A stretch of 64,000 bases of DNA from Nitrospira sp. ND1. Lineage in GTDB: Bacteria; Nitrospirota; Nitrospiria; Nitrospirales; Nitrospiraceae. The translations under genes were made by a program, and so were the position numbers. Positions 43,450 to 51,929 of the stretch are shown one piece after another. The stretch covers positions 714,795-778,794 of the forward strand of contig NZ_FWEX01000006.1 in assembly GCF_900170025.1 (NCBI RefSeq). Direction: 5' to 3'. Each line of letters opens with the position of its first letter. Within the stretch, counting starts at the first letter, position 1. The notes under the pieces were generated by a model that did no database searches, was not told where the DNA came from, and saw only the letters and a program-made list of their open reading frames with translations.

Positions 43450-44226
43450 TCAGTACTGCGGGGAAGGACCATTCAAATGCCAATCGTAGTCGAGAAACTC
43501 CACGGTGTAGTCGCCGGCCAGAAGGTCCTGCTTGAGCGACGGATCTTGTACATACTCCCCGACATACCCCAGGATTGATCCTGAACGAGCCTCGAAATCG
43601 TTGGCAAACCATTTAAAAATCATCGACAACGAGGCCACTTTTCTCGATCGGTCGAAACGATTGCGCGAAGGATCGTTCACGAACTGGATCGCGACGTGAT
43701 TCAGTTGTTCATCTAGCTGGCGCCCATCAAACGCCCAGGACTGGAGTTTCGGGCAGGAGGCGGAAGCGCAGACGATAGCAAAATGTACACGTGGTTCGTG
43801 AAACTGGGCGATAAGAATCTCTCGCTCCAGATTGTAGAGATTCACCGGCTGTCCACCAATAGAGTATTCCCGCGCGATGAAGTACCGGTATCGGCCGAAC
43901 AACGTGTCCGGAGAATACCCATCCAGAATGCCCGTGACGGCGAAGGCATTATACGCATTGATCCAGAACGCCAGACGGTCTCCCGCCGACAAGCGGCCCG
44001 GATCTACTCGATTCAACAACGCGACATAGGATGGAAGCCGCCCCTGACGGCGAATGGCCGGGTAATCAACGACGCCATCACGGACATCGGTGCTCAGTAG
44101 TTCCTGCCACAACCGATGAGACACTTGCTCCGGCGGGAGCGAGTCTGAGAGGGTGAAAGAGGTCGGTACGGTCGAACAGCCTCCCAGCACGATCATCAGC
44201 GCTCCGATCAGGAAATTTCGCATCAC
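43450..44226 (-). CDS. DUF547 domain-containing lipoprotein
   Basis: The 258-residue protein starts with a lipoprotein signal (FLIGALMIVLGGCSTV). It carries a DUF547 domain: RLAFWINAYNAFAVTGIL, VNLYNLEREILIAQF, VHFAIVCASASCPKLQSWAF and a closing IFKWFANDFE. DUF547 proteins have a transglutaminase-like cysteine-histidine arrangement; the CASASCP segment could hold the active cysteine. No function is established. It lies 13 nt after the radical SAM gene and 11 nt before the ferritin-like gene. Confidence 0.85.
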   Translation of the reverse strand: MMRNFLIGALMIVLGGCSTVPTSFTLSDSLPPEQVSHRLWQELLSTDVRDGVVDYPAIRRQGRLPSYVALLNRVDPGRLSAGDRLAFWINAYNAFAVTGILDGYSPDTLFGRYRYFIAREYSIGGQPVNLYNLEREILIAQFHEPRVHFAIVCASASCPKLQSWAFDGRQLDEQLNHVAIQFVNDPSRNRFDRSRKVASLSMIFKWFANDFEARSGSILGYVGEYVQDPSLKQDLLAGDYTVEFLDYDWHLNGPSPQY

Positions 44227-44239
44227 AATTTTTCTCCTA

Positions 44240-45238
44240 TTAGAACCGCACCGGAGTTCGCCATGCTGTGATCGGATGTCTCAGGATCGTCCCAACCACG
44301 CGCCCATCGAGACGGTTGCAGGAAGACCCATCTGAACAGGCTTGAACCTGGCTCCGGTCGAAGCGACTGAGGATCTCTCGGTAGGGCACCTCGCGCAGGT
44401 TCCCCACCGCCGGCATCGCCAAGCAGGCTGAGACCTGGCCAGACGCATCGATGGCAATGCTATACCGGCCCGCGTCACAGGGCTCGAGCCGTTCTCCCCG
44501 CAACCAGACGGCGCTGTCCTTGACGAAATGTCGAAAATACCCGGCAGGGATCAGGTCGTCCTTCAACAGCTGTTCGAACACACGGATCGCGGCCGAACGA
44601 TCGTACATCAACACAGAGTCCTCTTTGCCGTAAAGGCCCACGTTCCAGTGGTAGGCTCCCACCACGGGAATGAAACCGTGCCGTCGTGCGAATCGCACGA
44701 CCTCCGGCACCTCGTCGCGATTGGCTTCGCTCACAATGCAGGTGAGGAATTTAGGAAAGGGATACCGTGCCAGGAGATTGAGTCCGGACAGGACTTGAGG
44801 CAACTGATCGGCCCCGCGTATCTGTCGGTAGCGAGCACGATCGAGCGTGTCCAGACTGATCGATACCGGTAAGCGCAACGAAGCACAGTGCGCAACAAGG
44901 TCGGGAGTGAGCCTGGTCCCATTGGTGATCACGGTCACTTGCAACCCCAGCGAGGAGAGGTCCGCCAGGATGTCGACGAGGTCCGTGCGTAGGAGCGGCT
45001 CACCCCCCTGAACAAGCACGAACCTGATACCTTCGGTATAGAGCTGTCCAAAGATGCCCCGGATCTCCTCTCGCGTCAGTTCATATCGTCCCTGGTTCAG
45101 AGGAAGGTCGCAGTAGCCACAGGCTGAGTTGCAACGCAGGGTCACCTGAAACGTGGCGAGGACCGGCCGCCCCCGTAAGAGATTTGCCACCGGCCGGGCA
45201 CAGTCGGCAAACATGGCCAGCGAGGACTTCCTCGTCAT
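44240..45238 (-). CDS. radical SAM protein with SPASM-like C-terminus
   Basis: The 332-residue protein has the radical SAM cluster motif CX3CX2C (LRCNSACGYCDLPLN, residues about 37-44), GGEPLLR, and a VSISLDTLDRARYRQIRG segment. A C-terminal cysteine set is EPCDAGRY, SACLAMP and CSDGSSC, similar to SPASM/twitch proteins that bind an auxiliary Fe-S cluster. It uses SAM to make a radical for an unknown substrate, cofactor or peptide. It heads an operon with DUF547, ferritin-like and glycosyltransferase genes. Start chosen at 45238 (MTRKSSL). Confidence 0.9.
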   Translation of the reverse strand: MTRKSSLAMFADCARPVANLLRGRPVLATFQVTLRCNSACGYCDLPLNQGRYELTREEIRGIFGQLYTEGIRFVLVQGGEPLLRTDLVDILADLSSLGLQVTVITNGTRLTPDLVAHCASLRLPVSISLDTLDRARYRQIRGADQLPQVLSGLNLLARYPFPKFLTCIVSEANRDEVPEVVRFARRHGFIPVVGAYHWNVGLYGKEDSVLMYDRSAAIRVFEQLLKDDLIPAGYFRHFVKDSAVWLRGERLEPCDAGRYSIAIDASGQVSACLAMPAVGNLREVPYREILSRFDRSQVQACSDGSSCNRLDGRVVGTILRHPITAWRTPVRF

Positions 45239-45438
45239 CGTGGATTCCCCGGTCGGCCTGAGCATATTTGAACACCTGTTGCCATTTCCATCCGGCCCCG
45301 CCGCCCCCGGTTCAGCACAACGCGACACAATCGGCACAAATCCAGGTGATTCTGCACTGCAGGCAACCGGTTTCCTGGCATACGGTTTGCTGAATCACTC
45401 TCTACACTGCAGCCTGACTCATCCCAGGGAGGATCGTT

Positions 45439-45852
45439 ATGAACACCAAGCTCCAGGCCTCGATACTCACCATCGCCGCGGCTAGCCTTGCAACCGTCGC
45501 TTTTGTCGTGGCGCCGGCATCGGCAAAGGACAAGGAGAAGGCCGGCAAACATTCGAACCATGCGACCACCACCTCGGCAGCCGCGGCCTCCTCACTTCTG
45601 GGATCAGTCCCTGAGCAACTCCCGGCACCGAAACCCGGACAACATGACTCCAAACCCGGAGTCGCCTGGAAGGCCGTGGGCGGCACCGTCAAAGAAATTC
45701 ACGGCGAGACGTACACAGTCGAAGACTTCGATGGCAGCCAAATGAAGGTGCATGTCGGACAGGGAACCAAGCACCTCCGGGGCAACAAAAAAGTGGGCGA
45801 CACCATTCGGGCTGAAATTACCCACGGTGGCTTCGCAAATTCAATTCAATAA
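45439..45852 (+). CDS. small secreted protein, OB-like C-terminal domain
   Basis: The 137-residue protein has a signal peptide (LQASILTIAAASLATVAFVVAPASAK). A charged and Ala/Thr-rich linker follows, then a beta-rich C-terminal half (about residues 75-137, VGGTVKEIHGETYTVEDFDG, VHVGQGTKHLRGNKKVGD) like an OB-type periplasmic domain. A GGGAGG lies upstream of the ATG. It is divergent from the radical SAM operon and followed by a good hairpin. Function is unknown. Confidence 0.75.
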   Translation: MNTKLQASILTIAAASLATVAFVVAPASAKDKEKAGKHSNHATTTSAAAASSLLGSVPEQLPAPKPGQHDSKPGVAWKAVGGTVKEIHGETYTVEDFDGSQMKVHVGQGTKHLRGNKKVGDTIRAEITHGGFANSIQ

Positions 45853-45896
45853 CCCCCTGACTCTGCGAACCCACATCAGCTCGCCGGTGTCCTGGA

Positions 45897-45923
45897 GAGG
45901 CCGACCCTGCACAGGTCGGCCTC
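45897..45923 (+). terminator. hairpin terminator between convergent genes
   Basis: GAGGCCGACC (45897-45906), loop CTGCACA, GGTCGGCCTC (45914-45923): a perfect 10-bp stem, followed by CCCGCCTTTCTC. It separates the secreted gene from the DUF3047 gene. Confidence 0.7.
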
Positions 45924-45959
45924 CCCGCCTTTCTCAGTTCCGGCAGTTCCCCAGCCCCG

Positions 45960-46709
45960 TCACTTCAACGCCCTGACGAAAACGATGTCACCGTAATAGG
46001 CCACGGACCGCTCCTTGGTGTTATCCGTATCGCTCATAATCGCGACGCCGCTGATCGCCGGCGGCTCTTCGCCGAAGGCCAGTCGATAATCCTCATACAC
46101 ATTGCGCTCTTCCTCCACCCACGTGCCGATGCGCTGCGGCCCGCTCTCCACCACGATCATCTTCGCAAAGTCGGTAAAGGCATTGTCCACCACCGTCCCG
46201 ACCGGGCTCTTGCCGTCCCAAATGTAATTCAATGCGCCGATCGGAATATCACCGAACAGCATCCGACCGGCCTGATACTTCAATTTCCGTCCGAAACTCA
46301 CCTTTGCCGGTTCATAAGCAAAGGTAATATAGAGGCGCGCGGGATAGTCATCACCGTCCTTGCGGTTCACATTGCCCTTCTGCAGCAGATTCTCTACCTT
46401 CCATCGCCAGCGCACGATCGGATACTCATGCGGGTCAATCGCCACGGCCTTGGTCAGGCCTGAGGCGGACACCTCGCTCACAGCTTTCACCACGGAAACC
46501 GGCCCGTCCTTCACCACCTCGTATGTCGTGTGCCGTTCGATCTTCTTGAACGTCAGCGGTGCCCACCCATCGGGCAATACGGCGCCTTCAGCCGCGACCG
46601 AAAAGTGTCCGACCTCCAGCTTCGCAGAGCCCTGCGCATGTGCGACCATCGCAGCACCCGACAAGCACATGAGCAGGACAATCCCGCGCCGCATCATGTG
46701 TCCCCTCAT
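45960..46709 (-). CDS. DUF3047 domain-containing secreted protein
   Basis: The 249-residue protein has a signal peptide (GIVLLMCLSGAAMVAHAQ) and the DUF3047 domain: PDGWAPLTFKKIERHTTYEV, IVRWRWKVENLL, DYPARLYITFAY, NYIWD and a final YYGDIVFVRA strand. DUF3047 is a beta-sandwich family of unknown function, predicted exported. It is the last gene of a three-gene minus-strand operon after TVP38 and the oxidoreductase, with which it shares ATGA at 46706-46709. Downstream in-frame ATGs (four and five codons in) are alternatives. Confidence 0.85.
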   Translation of the reverse strand: MRGHMMRRGIVLLMCLSGAAMVAHAQGSAKLEVGHFSVAAEGAVLPDGWAPLTFKKIERHTTYEVVKDGPVSVVKAVSEVSASGLTKAVAIDPHEYPIVRWRWKVENLLQKGNVNRKDGDDYPARLYITFAYEPAKVSFGRKLKYQAGRMLFGDIPIGALNYIWDGKSPVGTVVDNAFTDFAKMIVVESGPQRIGTWVEEERNVYEDYRLAFGEEPPAISGVAIMSDTDNTKERSVAYYGDIVFVRALK

Positions 46710-48259
46710 CGCCTCAACCAGGCAAAGAGTCTCGTTAACAGCATCTTAGTCCGCGCCGTAAAGTGCGCCTTGCGCCAGAGGTTGACGACCTTCTTGTTGA
46801 CTTCCACCCGGGTGGGATAAGGATGGATTGTGGCGGCGATCGTTTTCGCACCGGCACCGGCCTTCATCGCCACAGAAAACTCACTGATCAAGTCACCGGC
46901 ATGCGCCGCCACGATCGTGGCCCCGAGAATTTTGTCGGTGCCTTTCTGAATATGGATGCGGGCAAACCCTTCTTGCTCACCATCCAGGATGGCTCGATCC
47001 ACCTCACCGAGTTTGTAGGTATAGGTTTCGATCTCCAAGCCTTTCTTTTTGGCATCCGCTTCGTAGAGGCCGACATGAGCGATCTCGGGCTCGGTAAACG
47101 TGCACCAGGGCATGATCAGCGACTCCATGCTGGCATACCCCAGCCCGAAGGGATGCGGGAACAATGCATTTTGAATGACGATCTGCGCCATCGCATCCGC
47201 GGCATGGGTGAATTTATACCGGGAACAAATGTCGCCGGCGGCGTAGATACGCGAGTTCGTTGTCTGGAGGCGATCGTTCACTTTCACGCCGGTTTTGTCG
47301 TACTCAACCCCGATCGTCTCCAACCCCAGCCCCTCGACATTCGGGCTACGCCCGACGCCAACCAGAATTTCGTCCACCGTGACATCGTAGTGCTGGCCGT
47401 GGGAATCAACCAGCAACCGCTTCCCGGTGGCCGTTCGTTCCACTCTCAGATCCTTCCCGCAACAGAGCAGCCTGACACCGTCCCGCATTATGGACTGCTG
47501 CACCACCTCCGCTGCGTCCCGATCCTCATTCGGCATGATGCCGTGCATCGCTTCAATGAGTGACACCTCGCTCCCGAAGCGAGCGAAGGCCTGCGCCAGT
47601 TCGCACCCGATCGGGCCCGCGCCGATCACGGCGAGACGCGCCGGCAACTCCGTCAGCGAAAACACCGTTTCATTGGTGAGATATCCCGCCTCTGCCAACC
47701 CCGGGATGGCCGGCGCCGAAGCCCTTGCCCCGGTACAGACTGCCGCGTTGACGAAGGTCAGCGTCCGATTTCCAGATGGGCCCTCCACCGACACTGCATC
47801 CCGGCCGGTGAAGCGAGCCTGCCCGATATAGACATCGACCCCCAGCGACTTGTAGCGATGAGCGGAATCCACATGGCTGATCCCGGCACGCAATTTTCGC
47901 ATCCTGGTCATTACCGCACCGAAGTCACGAGTCACCCCCGGCGGGATATGCAGCCCGAAAGCCGAGGCATCCCGCAACTGCGCCCAAGCATTGGCCGCAC
48001 GAATCAGCGCCTTGGAGGGCACGCATCCGACGTTCAGACAATCGCCTCCCATCAGATGGCGTTCGATCAACGCGACCTTTGCGCCCAATCCCGCCGCCAC
48101 CACCGCCGTGATCAGCCCCGCGGTGCCGGCACCGACCACAACCATGTTGTAGCGACCGGCAGGCTCGGGATTCAGCCAGTCCGGCGGATGCACATTTGCG
48201 ACCAACATCCGGTTGTGTTCGTCATCCGGCAGGACCAAGCTTTGGACAGAAGCGCTCAT
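46706..48259 (-). CDS. mercuric-reductase-like pyridine nucleotide-disulfide oxidoreductase
   Basis: The 517-residue FAD/NAD(P)H enzyme has the disulfide active site GGDCLNVGCVPSKALI near residue 65. FAD and NAD motifs are VVVGAGTAGLI and LAVIGAGPIGCELA, then VGVGRSPN and YAAGDIC. It lacks the N-terminal HMA domain and the C-terminal cysteine pair of true MerA: the end (VVNLWRKAHFTART...) has no CC. So mercury reduction is doubtful; a role with the neighbouring TVP38 membrane protein is more likely. Start at 48259. Confidence 0.88.
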   Translation of the reverse strand: MSASVQSLVLPDDEHNRMLVANVHPPDWLNPEPAGRYNMVVVGAGTAGLITAVVAAGLGAKVALIERHLMGGDCLNVGCVPSKALIRAANAWAQLRDASAFGLHIPPGVTRDFGAVMTRMRKLRAGISHVDSAHRYKSLGVDVYIGQARFTGRDAVSVEGPSGNRTLTFVNAAVCTGARASAPAIPGLAEAGYLTNETVFSLTELPARLAVIGAGPIGCELAQAFARFGSEVSLIEAMHGIMPNEDRDAAEVVQQSIMRDGVRLLCCGKDLRVERTATGKRLLVDSHGQHYDVTVDEILVGVGRSPNVEGLGLETIGVEYDKTGVKVNDRLQTTNSRIYAAGDICSRYKFTHAADAMAQIVIQNALFPHPFGLGYASMESLIMPWCTFTEPEIAHVGLYEADAKKKGLEIETYTYKLGEVDRAILDGEQEGFARIHIQKGTDKILGATIVAAHAGDLISEFSVAMKAGAGAKTIAATIHPYPTRVEVNKKVVNLWRKAHFTARTKMLLTRLFAWLRR

Positions 48260-48316
48260 TGAAGTCGGATTCTCCCTCTGGTGAATAACCATGGACGCGG
48301 TCTTTCGCCCTGACCG

Positions 48317-49063
48317 CTATGGATGTCGACGAGAACCATCCTGCAGTGAGACCGGCTTACCGGCCAGCTTCCTATAGAGAATAGGCACCAGCGCTAACAG
48401 ACCGAGTAACGTGAATGCGAGCAACACATTGGGCGAGGCGATTTCCTTGAGTGAACTGATCGTGCCGAGTTGGCGGCCGGCATACGCAAAGACAAAACTG
48501 CCGGGAATGATGCCCAAGGAGGTCGCCGCCATGTAGGTCCCCACATTGACCCTGGTCAGCCCCGAGACCATATTGACCAGAAAAAACGGGAACAGCGGGA
48601 TCAACCGCAGCGTCATCAGATAACTGAACGCATTCCTGGCAAATCCCTGCTGAATCGCATCCAACCGGCTGCCGAATTTCTGCTCCACCCATTCCCTGAG
48701 CAGATAGCGAGCCACCAAAAACGCCAGCGTCGCACCCACGGTCGCACCGACATTGACGTAGAGCGTGCCCAACAGGCTGCCGAAGAGAAATCCTCCGGCC
48801 AACGTCATGATCGCTCCACCGGGCAGCGAGAGCCCGACCACCACACAGTAGCCGAGCACGAACATGGCCACCGCGACCGGATAATTGGCTTCTGTAAACG
48901 CGAGCAGACGAGCCCGGTTGGATTTGAGCCCATCCAGCGAGAGGTACTGTCCGAGATCAAAGTAGAAAAATGCGGCGAGGCTCAGCCCGACAAAAATCCC
49001 CAGCATCAGTTTGCCGAGCCCGGCGCGTTTCGAAGATGAGGGCGATGCTACAGATGTGGTCAT
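48317..49063 (-). CDS. TVP38/TMEM64 (VTT domain) membrane protein
   Basis: The 248-residue protein has about six hydrophobic segments. The VTT signature is GLSLPGGAIMTLAGGFLFGSLLGTLYVN, with GATLAFLVARYLLR and SYLMTLRLIPLFPFFLVN. The family is linked to lipid scrambling and membrane homeostasis. It precedes the FAD oxidoreductase by 57 nt on the same strand, a common pairing. The ATG at 49063 has AAGGTG upstream; 49084 is possible. Confidence 0.88.
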   Translation of the reverse strand: MTTSVASPSSSKRAGLGKLMLGIFVGLSLAAFFYFDLGQYLSLDGLKSNRARLLAFTEANYPVAVAMFVLGYCVVVGLSLPGGAIMTLAGGFLFGSLLGTLYVNVGATVGATLAFLVARYLLREWVEQKFGSRLDAIQQGFARNAFSYLMTLRLIPLFPFFLVNMVSGLTRVNVGTYMAATSLGIIPGSFVFAYAGRQLGTISSLKEIASPNVLLAFTLLGLLALVPILYRKLAGKPVSLQDGSRRHP

Positions 49064-49333
49064 GGCACCTTGGGGCGGTATCATCCTGCCTCCTCACTCA
49101 TGTGTCAATCGTGGACTCACCTGCGCGGACAAGACACCGCTCGTGGCTGAAAGAATGTCAGCAACCTTACAGAGGAAGGAACCTGCTTGTCACCACATTG
49201 CACTCTATACGGATGGCGAATCTAATTAGATTGCCCGCCTGCACGATGATGACCCACGACGGGACCAGTGGCCCTCAAGTCCCCGCCTTGTCCCTCCGAA
49301 AGAACTCTTGAAGACAGGGTGCCAGTGGAGGTA

Positions 49334-49540
49334 ATGTCTCAGATGCATGCGCTGATTGAACTCTTGGACTCGGCTATGCTGACAACACACGCGGTCTCAC
49401 AGCAGTCCCAGAACTCGCACCCCGTCTATGAGACGACTTCACATGTGTGGATGCGCCCCTGCCCTCACTGCTCCTCGCGCCTAAGAAAGAAATCACCTGA
49501 AGAATCATGGCGTTGCGGATGCGGTTGGCACGCAGAGTGA
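49334..49540 (+). CDS. small zinc-ribbon-type protein
   Basis: The protein (68 residues from the ATG at 49334) ends in a Cys pattern CPHCSSRLRKKSPEESWRCGCGW that fits a zinc ribbon with two pairs of cysteines. The N-terminal half is helical (MHALIELLDSAMLTTHAVSQ). A GGAGG at 49327-49331 is close to this ATG (2 nt) and better spaced for the next ATG (49343). An upstream GTG at 49268 lacks a Shine-Dalgarno. The true start is uncertain. Function is unknown. Confidence 0.55.
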   Translation: MSQMHALIELLDSAMLTTHAVSQQSQNSHPVYETTSHVWMRPCPHCSSRLRKKSPEESWRCGCGWHAE

Positions 49541-49551
49541 AGTGGTACAAT
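49525..49551 (+). promoter_or_regulatory. candidate promoter of the small membrane gene
   Basis: TTGGCA (49525-49530), a 15-nt spacer and TACAAT (49546-49551). The spacer is shorter than usual. It overlaps the end of the zinc-ribbon gene and precedes the ATG at 49577 by 25 nt. Confidence 0.4.
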
Positions 49552-49576
49552 TAGATCATTGTAAGGGGGTGACGTC

Positions 49577-49726
49577 ATGGGACCGCTCTCGGTGCACGAC
49601 ATGAAAAGTGGATTTTTCCTCTTCGCAAGCTTCCTGCTCCTGGCAACGATCTGCGCCATCGCGGCCTTGGGCACGTTGATGCGTCCGCAGCGCTGGTCCG
49701 AACGAGAGACCAGACTGCACGTCTGA
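49577..49726 (+). CDS. 49-residue single-pass membrane protein
   Basis: The protein reads MGPLSVHDMKSGFFLFASFL and continues through one hydrophobic helix (about residues 12-35) to a charged tail (RPQRWSERETRLHV). AAGGGGG (49563-49569) lies 7 nt before the ATG, and a candidate promoter overlaps the end of the gene before it. It is too short to name. The good Shine-Dalgarno and clean membrane helix argue it is real. Confidence 0.55.
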   Translation: MGPLSVHDMKSGFFLFASFLLLATICAIAALGTLMRPQRWSERETRLHV

Positions 49727-49975
49727 TCCTCGCCAAGAGAACCAACGGCCATGCTATACGCAGGCCGGGGGTGTACCTGCGCCGTCCGATCACTCGAATC
49801 ACTCTCTCCTGACCATCCGCCTCTTCACACTCAATCCGAAGGCCGAACTCCCCGACAATATTGGGCTCTTCATTTCTTAGTGGGCAGGTCACGAAGCACC
49901 CGCACCACCCGATCGAAAGTACCGGCCTTGTAAGATCCTGGCCTCTTGCCCTACTCTGTCTCCAGGAGGCTGGGT

Positions 49976-50620
49976 ATGGATCAGAATGACCGTTTCATCA
50001 AGACCAAGGAAAATTGGGCCAAGGCCCGACGCGGCGGGGAAGAACGCGAGGTCTTTTACGAAGGAGATGATCGGCTCCCTCCAGGCCAACATCTCGTGGA
50101 AACCTGGCCGGTACTCGACCTGGGCCAAAAGCCCGATATTCCCCTGTCGGAATGGACGTTGACCATCGGAGGTGCGGTGACCACGCCTGCCACTTGGACC
50201 TGGGCGGACTTCCTTGCGCAACCGCAATTCAAGAACGTATCGGACTTCCATTGCGTGACGTCCTGGAGTCGTTACGACAATGAGTGGGAAGGGGTCAGCT
50301 TCAAACAGCTGATGGCTGTCGTCCAGCCGCTCCCGTCGGCCAAATTCATCCTCTTCAAATCGTACGACGACTACACCACGAATTTACCGCTCGTCGCCTG
50401 TCAGGACGACGACGTGCTCCTTACGTACAAATGGAACGGCCGGCCGCTCACCAAAGAACACGGCGGTCCGGTTCGCATGATCATCCCGAAACGGTATGCC
50501 TGGAAAGGCGCCAAGTGGATCAAGGAAATCACCTTCTCCGACCACGACGAGAAGGGGTTCTGGGAAGTGCGGGGCTATTCGAACAGCGCCTTCCCCTGGC
50601 AGAATGACCGGTACGGATGA
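49976..50620 (+). CDS. sulfite-oxidase-like molybdopterin oxidoreductase
   Basis: The 214-residue protein matches the catalytic molybdenum-cofactor domain of sulfite oxidases (YuiH/MsrP-like). The cofactor cysteine is in FHCVTSWSRYDNEWEGVSF. Other marks are PLSEWTLTIGGAV and GGPVRMIIPKRYAWKGAKWI, and a closing YSNSAFPW. There is no signal peptide, so it is probably cytoplasmic; electron partners are unknown. The ATG at 49976 has AGGAGG upstream. It overlaps the epimerase gene (ATGA at 50617-50620). Confidence 0.9.
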   Translation: MDQNDRFIKTKENWAKARRGGEEREVFYEGDDRLPPGQHLVETWPVLDLGQKPDIPLSEWTLTIGGAVTTPATWTWADFLAQPQFKNVSDFHCVTSWSRYDNEWEGVSFKQLMAVVQPLPSAKFILFKSYDDYTTNLPLVACQDDDVLLTYKWNGRPLTKEHGGPVRMIIPKRYAWKGAKWIKEITFSDHDEKGFWEVRGYSNSAFPWQNDRYG

Positions 50621-51738
50621 ACGAACACAATTCTCCGGTGAACGCACCCATCATACAGCGTATCGAAATCTGGCCGGTCGATATTCCGATCACGGATCCG
50701 TTCGTGGTCGCCACGGGGGCACGGGTGACGGCGCAAAACCTGTTCATGCGAGTCACCTTGCGGAATGGAACTCAGGGTGTGGGAGAAGCCGCGCCCTTTC
50801 CCGAGGTCGGAGGTGAAGATCGGGCAACCTGCTTCGCCGCAGCCACGGAACTGGCGAAGACTATGATCGGCCAATCGGTCGGGGACTACGAGTCCCTGGC
50901 AGACCGGCTCAACGAACAGGCCACACTCCACCCTGCCGCTCGTTGCGGCTTGGAAACGGCGATGCTCGACGCCTATTGTCGATCACGGCGCATCCCGCTC
51001 TGGCAATTGTGGGGAGCCGCTGACGTCCGCGAGCGGGAAACCGACATCACCATCCCGATCTGCAGTCCGGAAAAGACGCTGGAACTCGCACGTGGCTGGT
51101 ACGCCAGGGGATTCCGCCTCTTTAAGATGAAAGTCGGGACGGATGTGGAACAGGACATTCGCCGATTACAGGCCGTGCACAACGCGCTCCCCGAGATCGG
51201 ATTTATCGGCGACGGGAATCAGGGATTCTCCCGTGAGGACTGTCTCCGCTTTGTCCATGGAGTGAAGCAGTTCGGCGGGCGGCTGGTCTTGCTCGAGCAA
51301 CCGGTCGTGCGCGATGATCTCGAAGGACTACAGGCGATTCGGCACCTGACGGGCATTCCCGTGGCGGCTGATGAGTCCGTCCGGTCGCTGGACGACGCGC
51401 GCGAGGTCGTCCGGATGCAGGCCGCCGACTATATCAACATCAAGATCATGAAAACCGGCGTGATAGACGCGTGGCGAATCGCCGCCTTCACCCGCTCCGC
51501 CGGCCTGCGTCTCATGGTCGGCGGCATGCTGGAAACCCGTATCGCCATGGGCTGCTCATTCAGTCTCGTGCTGGGCCTCGGCGGCTTCGATGTGCTGGAT
51601 CTGGACACACCGCTCCTCCTCTCAACCGACCCGGTGACCGGAGGGTATCGATATAGCGGCCCGCGTCTCCAGCCCTGGTCTGAAGGCGGACTCGATATGC
51701 AGATCCCTTGTCCCGCAGACCGCATCACCGTCCAGTAG
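50617..51738 (+). CDS. dipeptide epimerase (enolase superfamily)
   Basis: The 373-residue protein has the enolase-superfamily residues of the muconate lactonizing/L-Ala-D/L-Glu epimerase group: KMKVG (catalytic lysine pair), metal ligands in GDGNQGF, LLEQPV and AADES, second-side lysine in INIKIMKTG, and VLDLDTPLLL. Such enzymes invert the acidic or other residue of dipeptides, for example in murein peptide recycling. It is coupled to the molybdopterin enzyme. The exact specificity cannot be read from sequence. Confidence 0.9.
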   Translation: MNEHNSPVNAPIIQRIEIWPVDIPITDPFVVATGARVTAQNLFMRVTLRNGTQGVGEAAPFPEVGGEDRATCFAAATELAKTMIGQSVGDYESLADRLNEQATLHPAARCGLETAMLDAYCRSRRIPLWQLWGAADVRERETDITIPICSPEKTLELARGWYARGFRLFKMKVGTDVEQDIRRLQAVHNALPEIGFIGDGNQGFSREDCLRFVHGVKQFGGRLVLLEQPVVRDDLEGLQAIRHLTGIPVAADESVRSLDDAREVVRMQAADYINIKIMKTGVIDAWRIAAFTRSAGLRLMVGGMLETRIAMGCSFSLVLGLGGFDVLDLDTPLLLSTDPVTGGYRYSGPRLQPWSEGGLDMQIPCPADRITVQ

Positions 51739-51929
51739 CACGGATCCGGACCTCCTCACGCAACCTGTTTGCTCTCTGATTCTCACCCCCGACAACGCAC
51801 TGCAGGTTTCCCGAAATATTTTGCCGTTTTTCCACTTTTCTGAAAAATTAACCTCAGGCACAGCGGCTTCGCACAGGCGGAGCACCGATCGCAACGACTG
51901 GCACCGTACGTACCCGGGAGGAAGGTCCC

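Noticed and set aside
45338-45438. Possible cis-regulatory RNA between radical SAM operon and secreted gene
   Set aside because: Only a plain divergent intergenic region; no stable structure or riboswitch motif visible.
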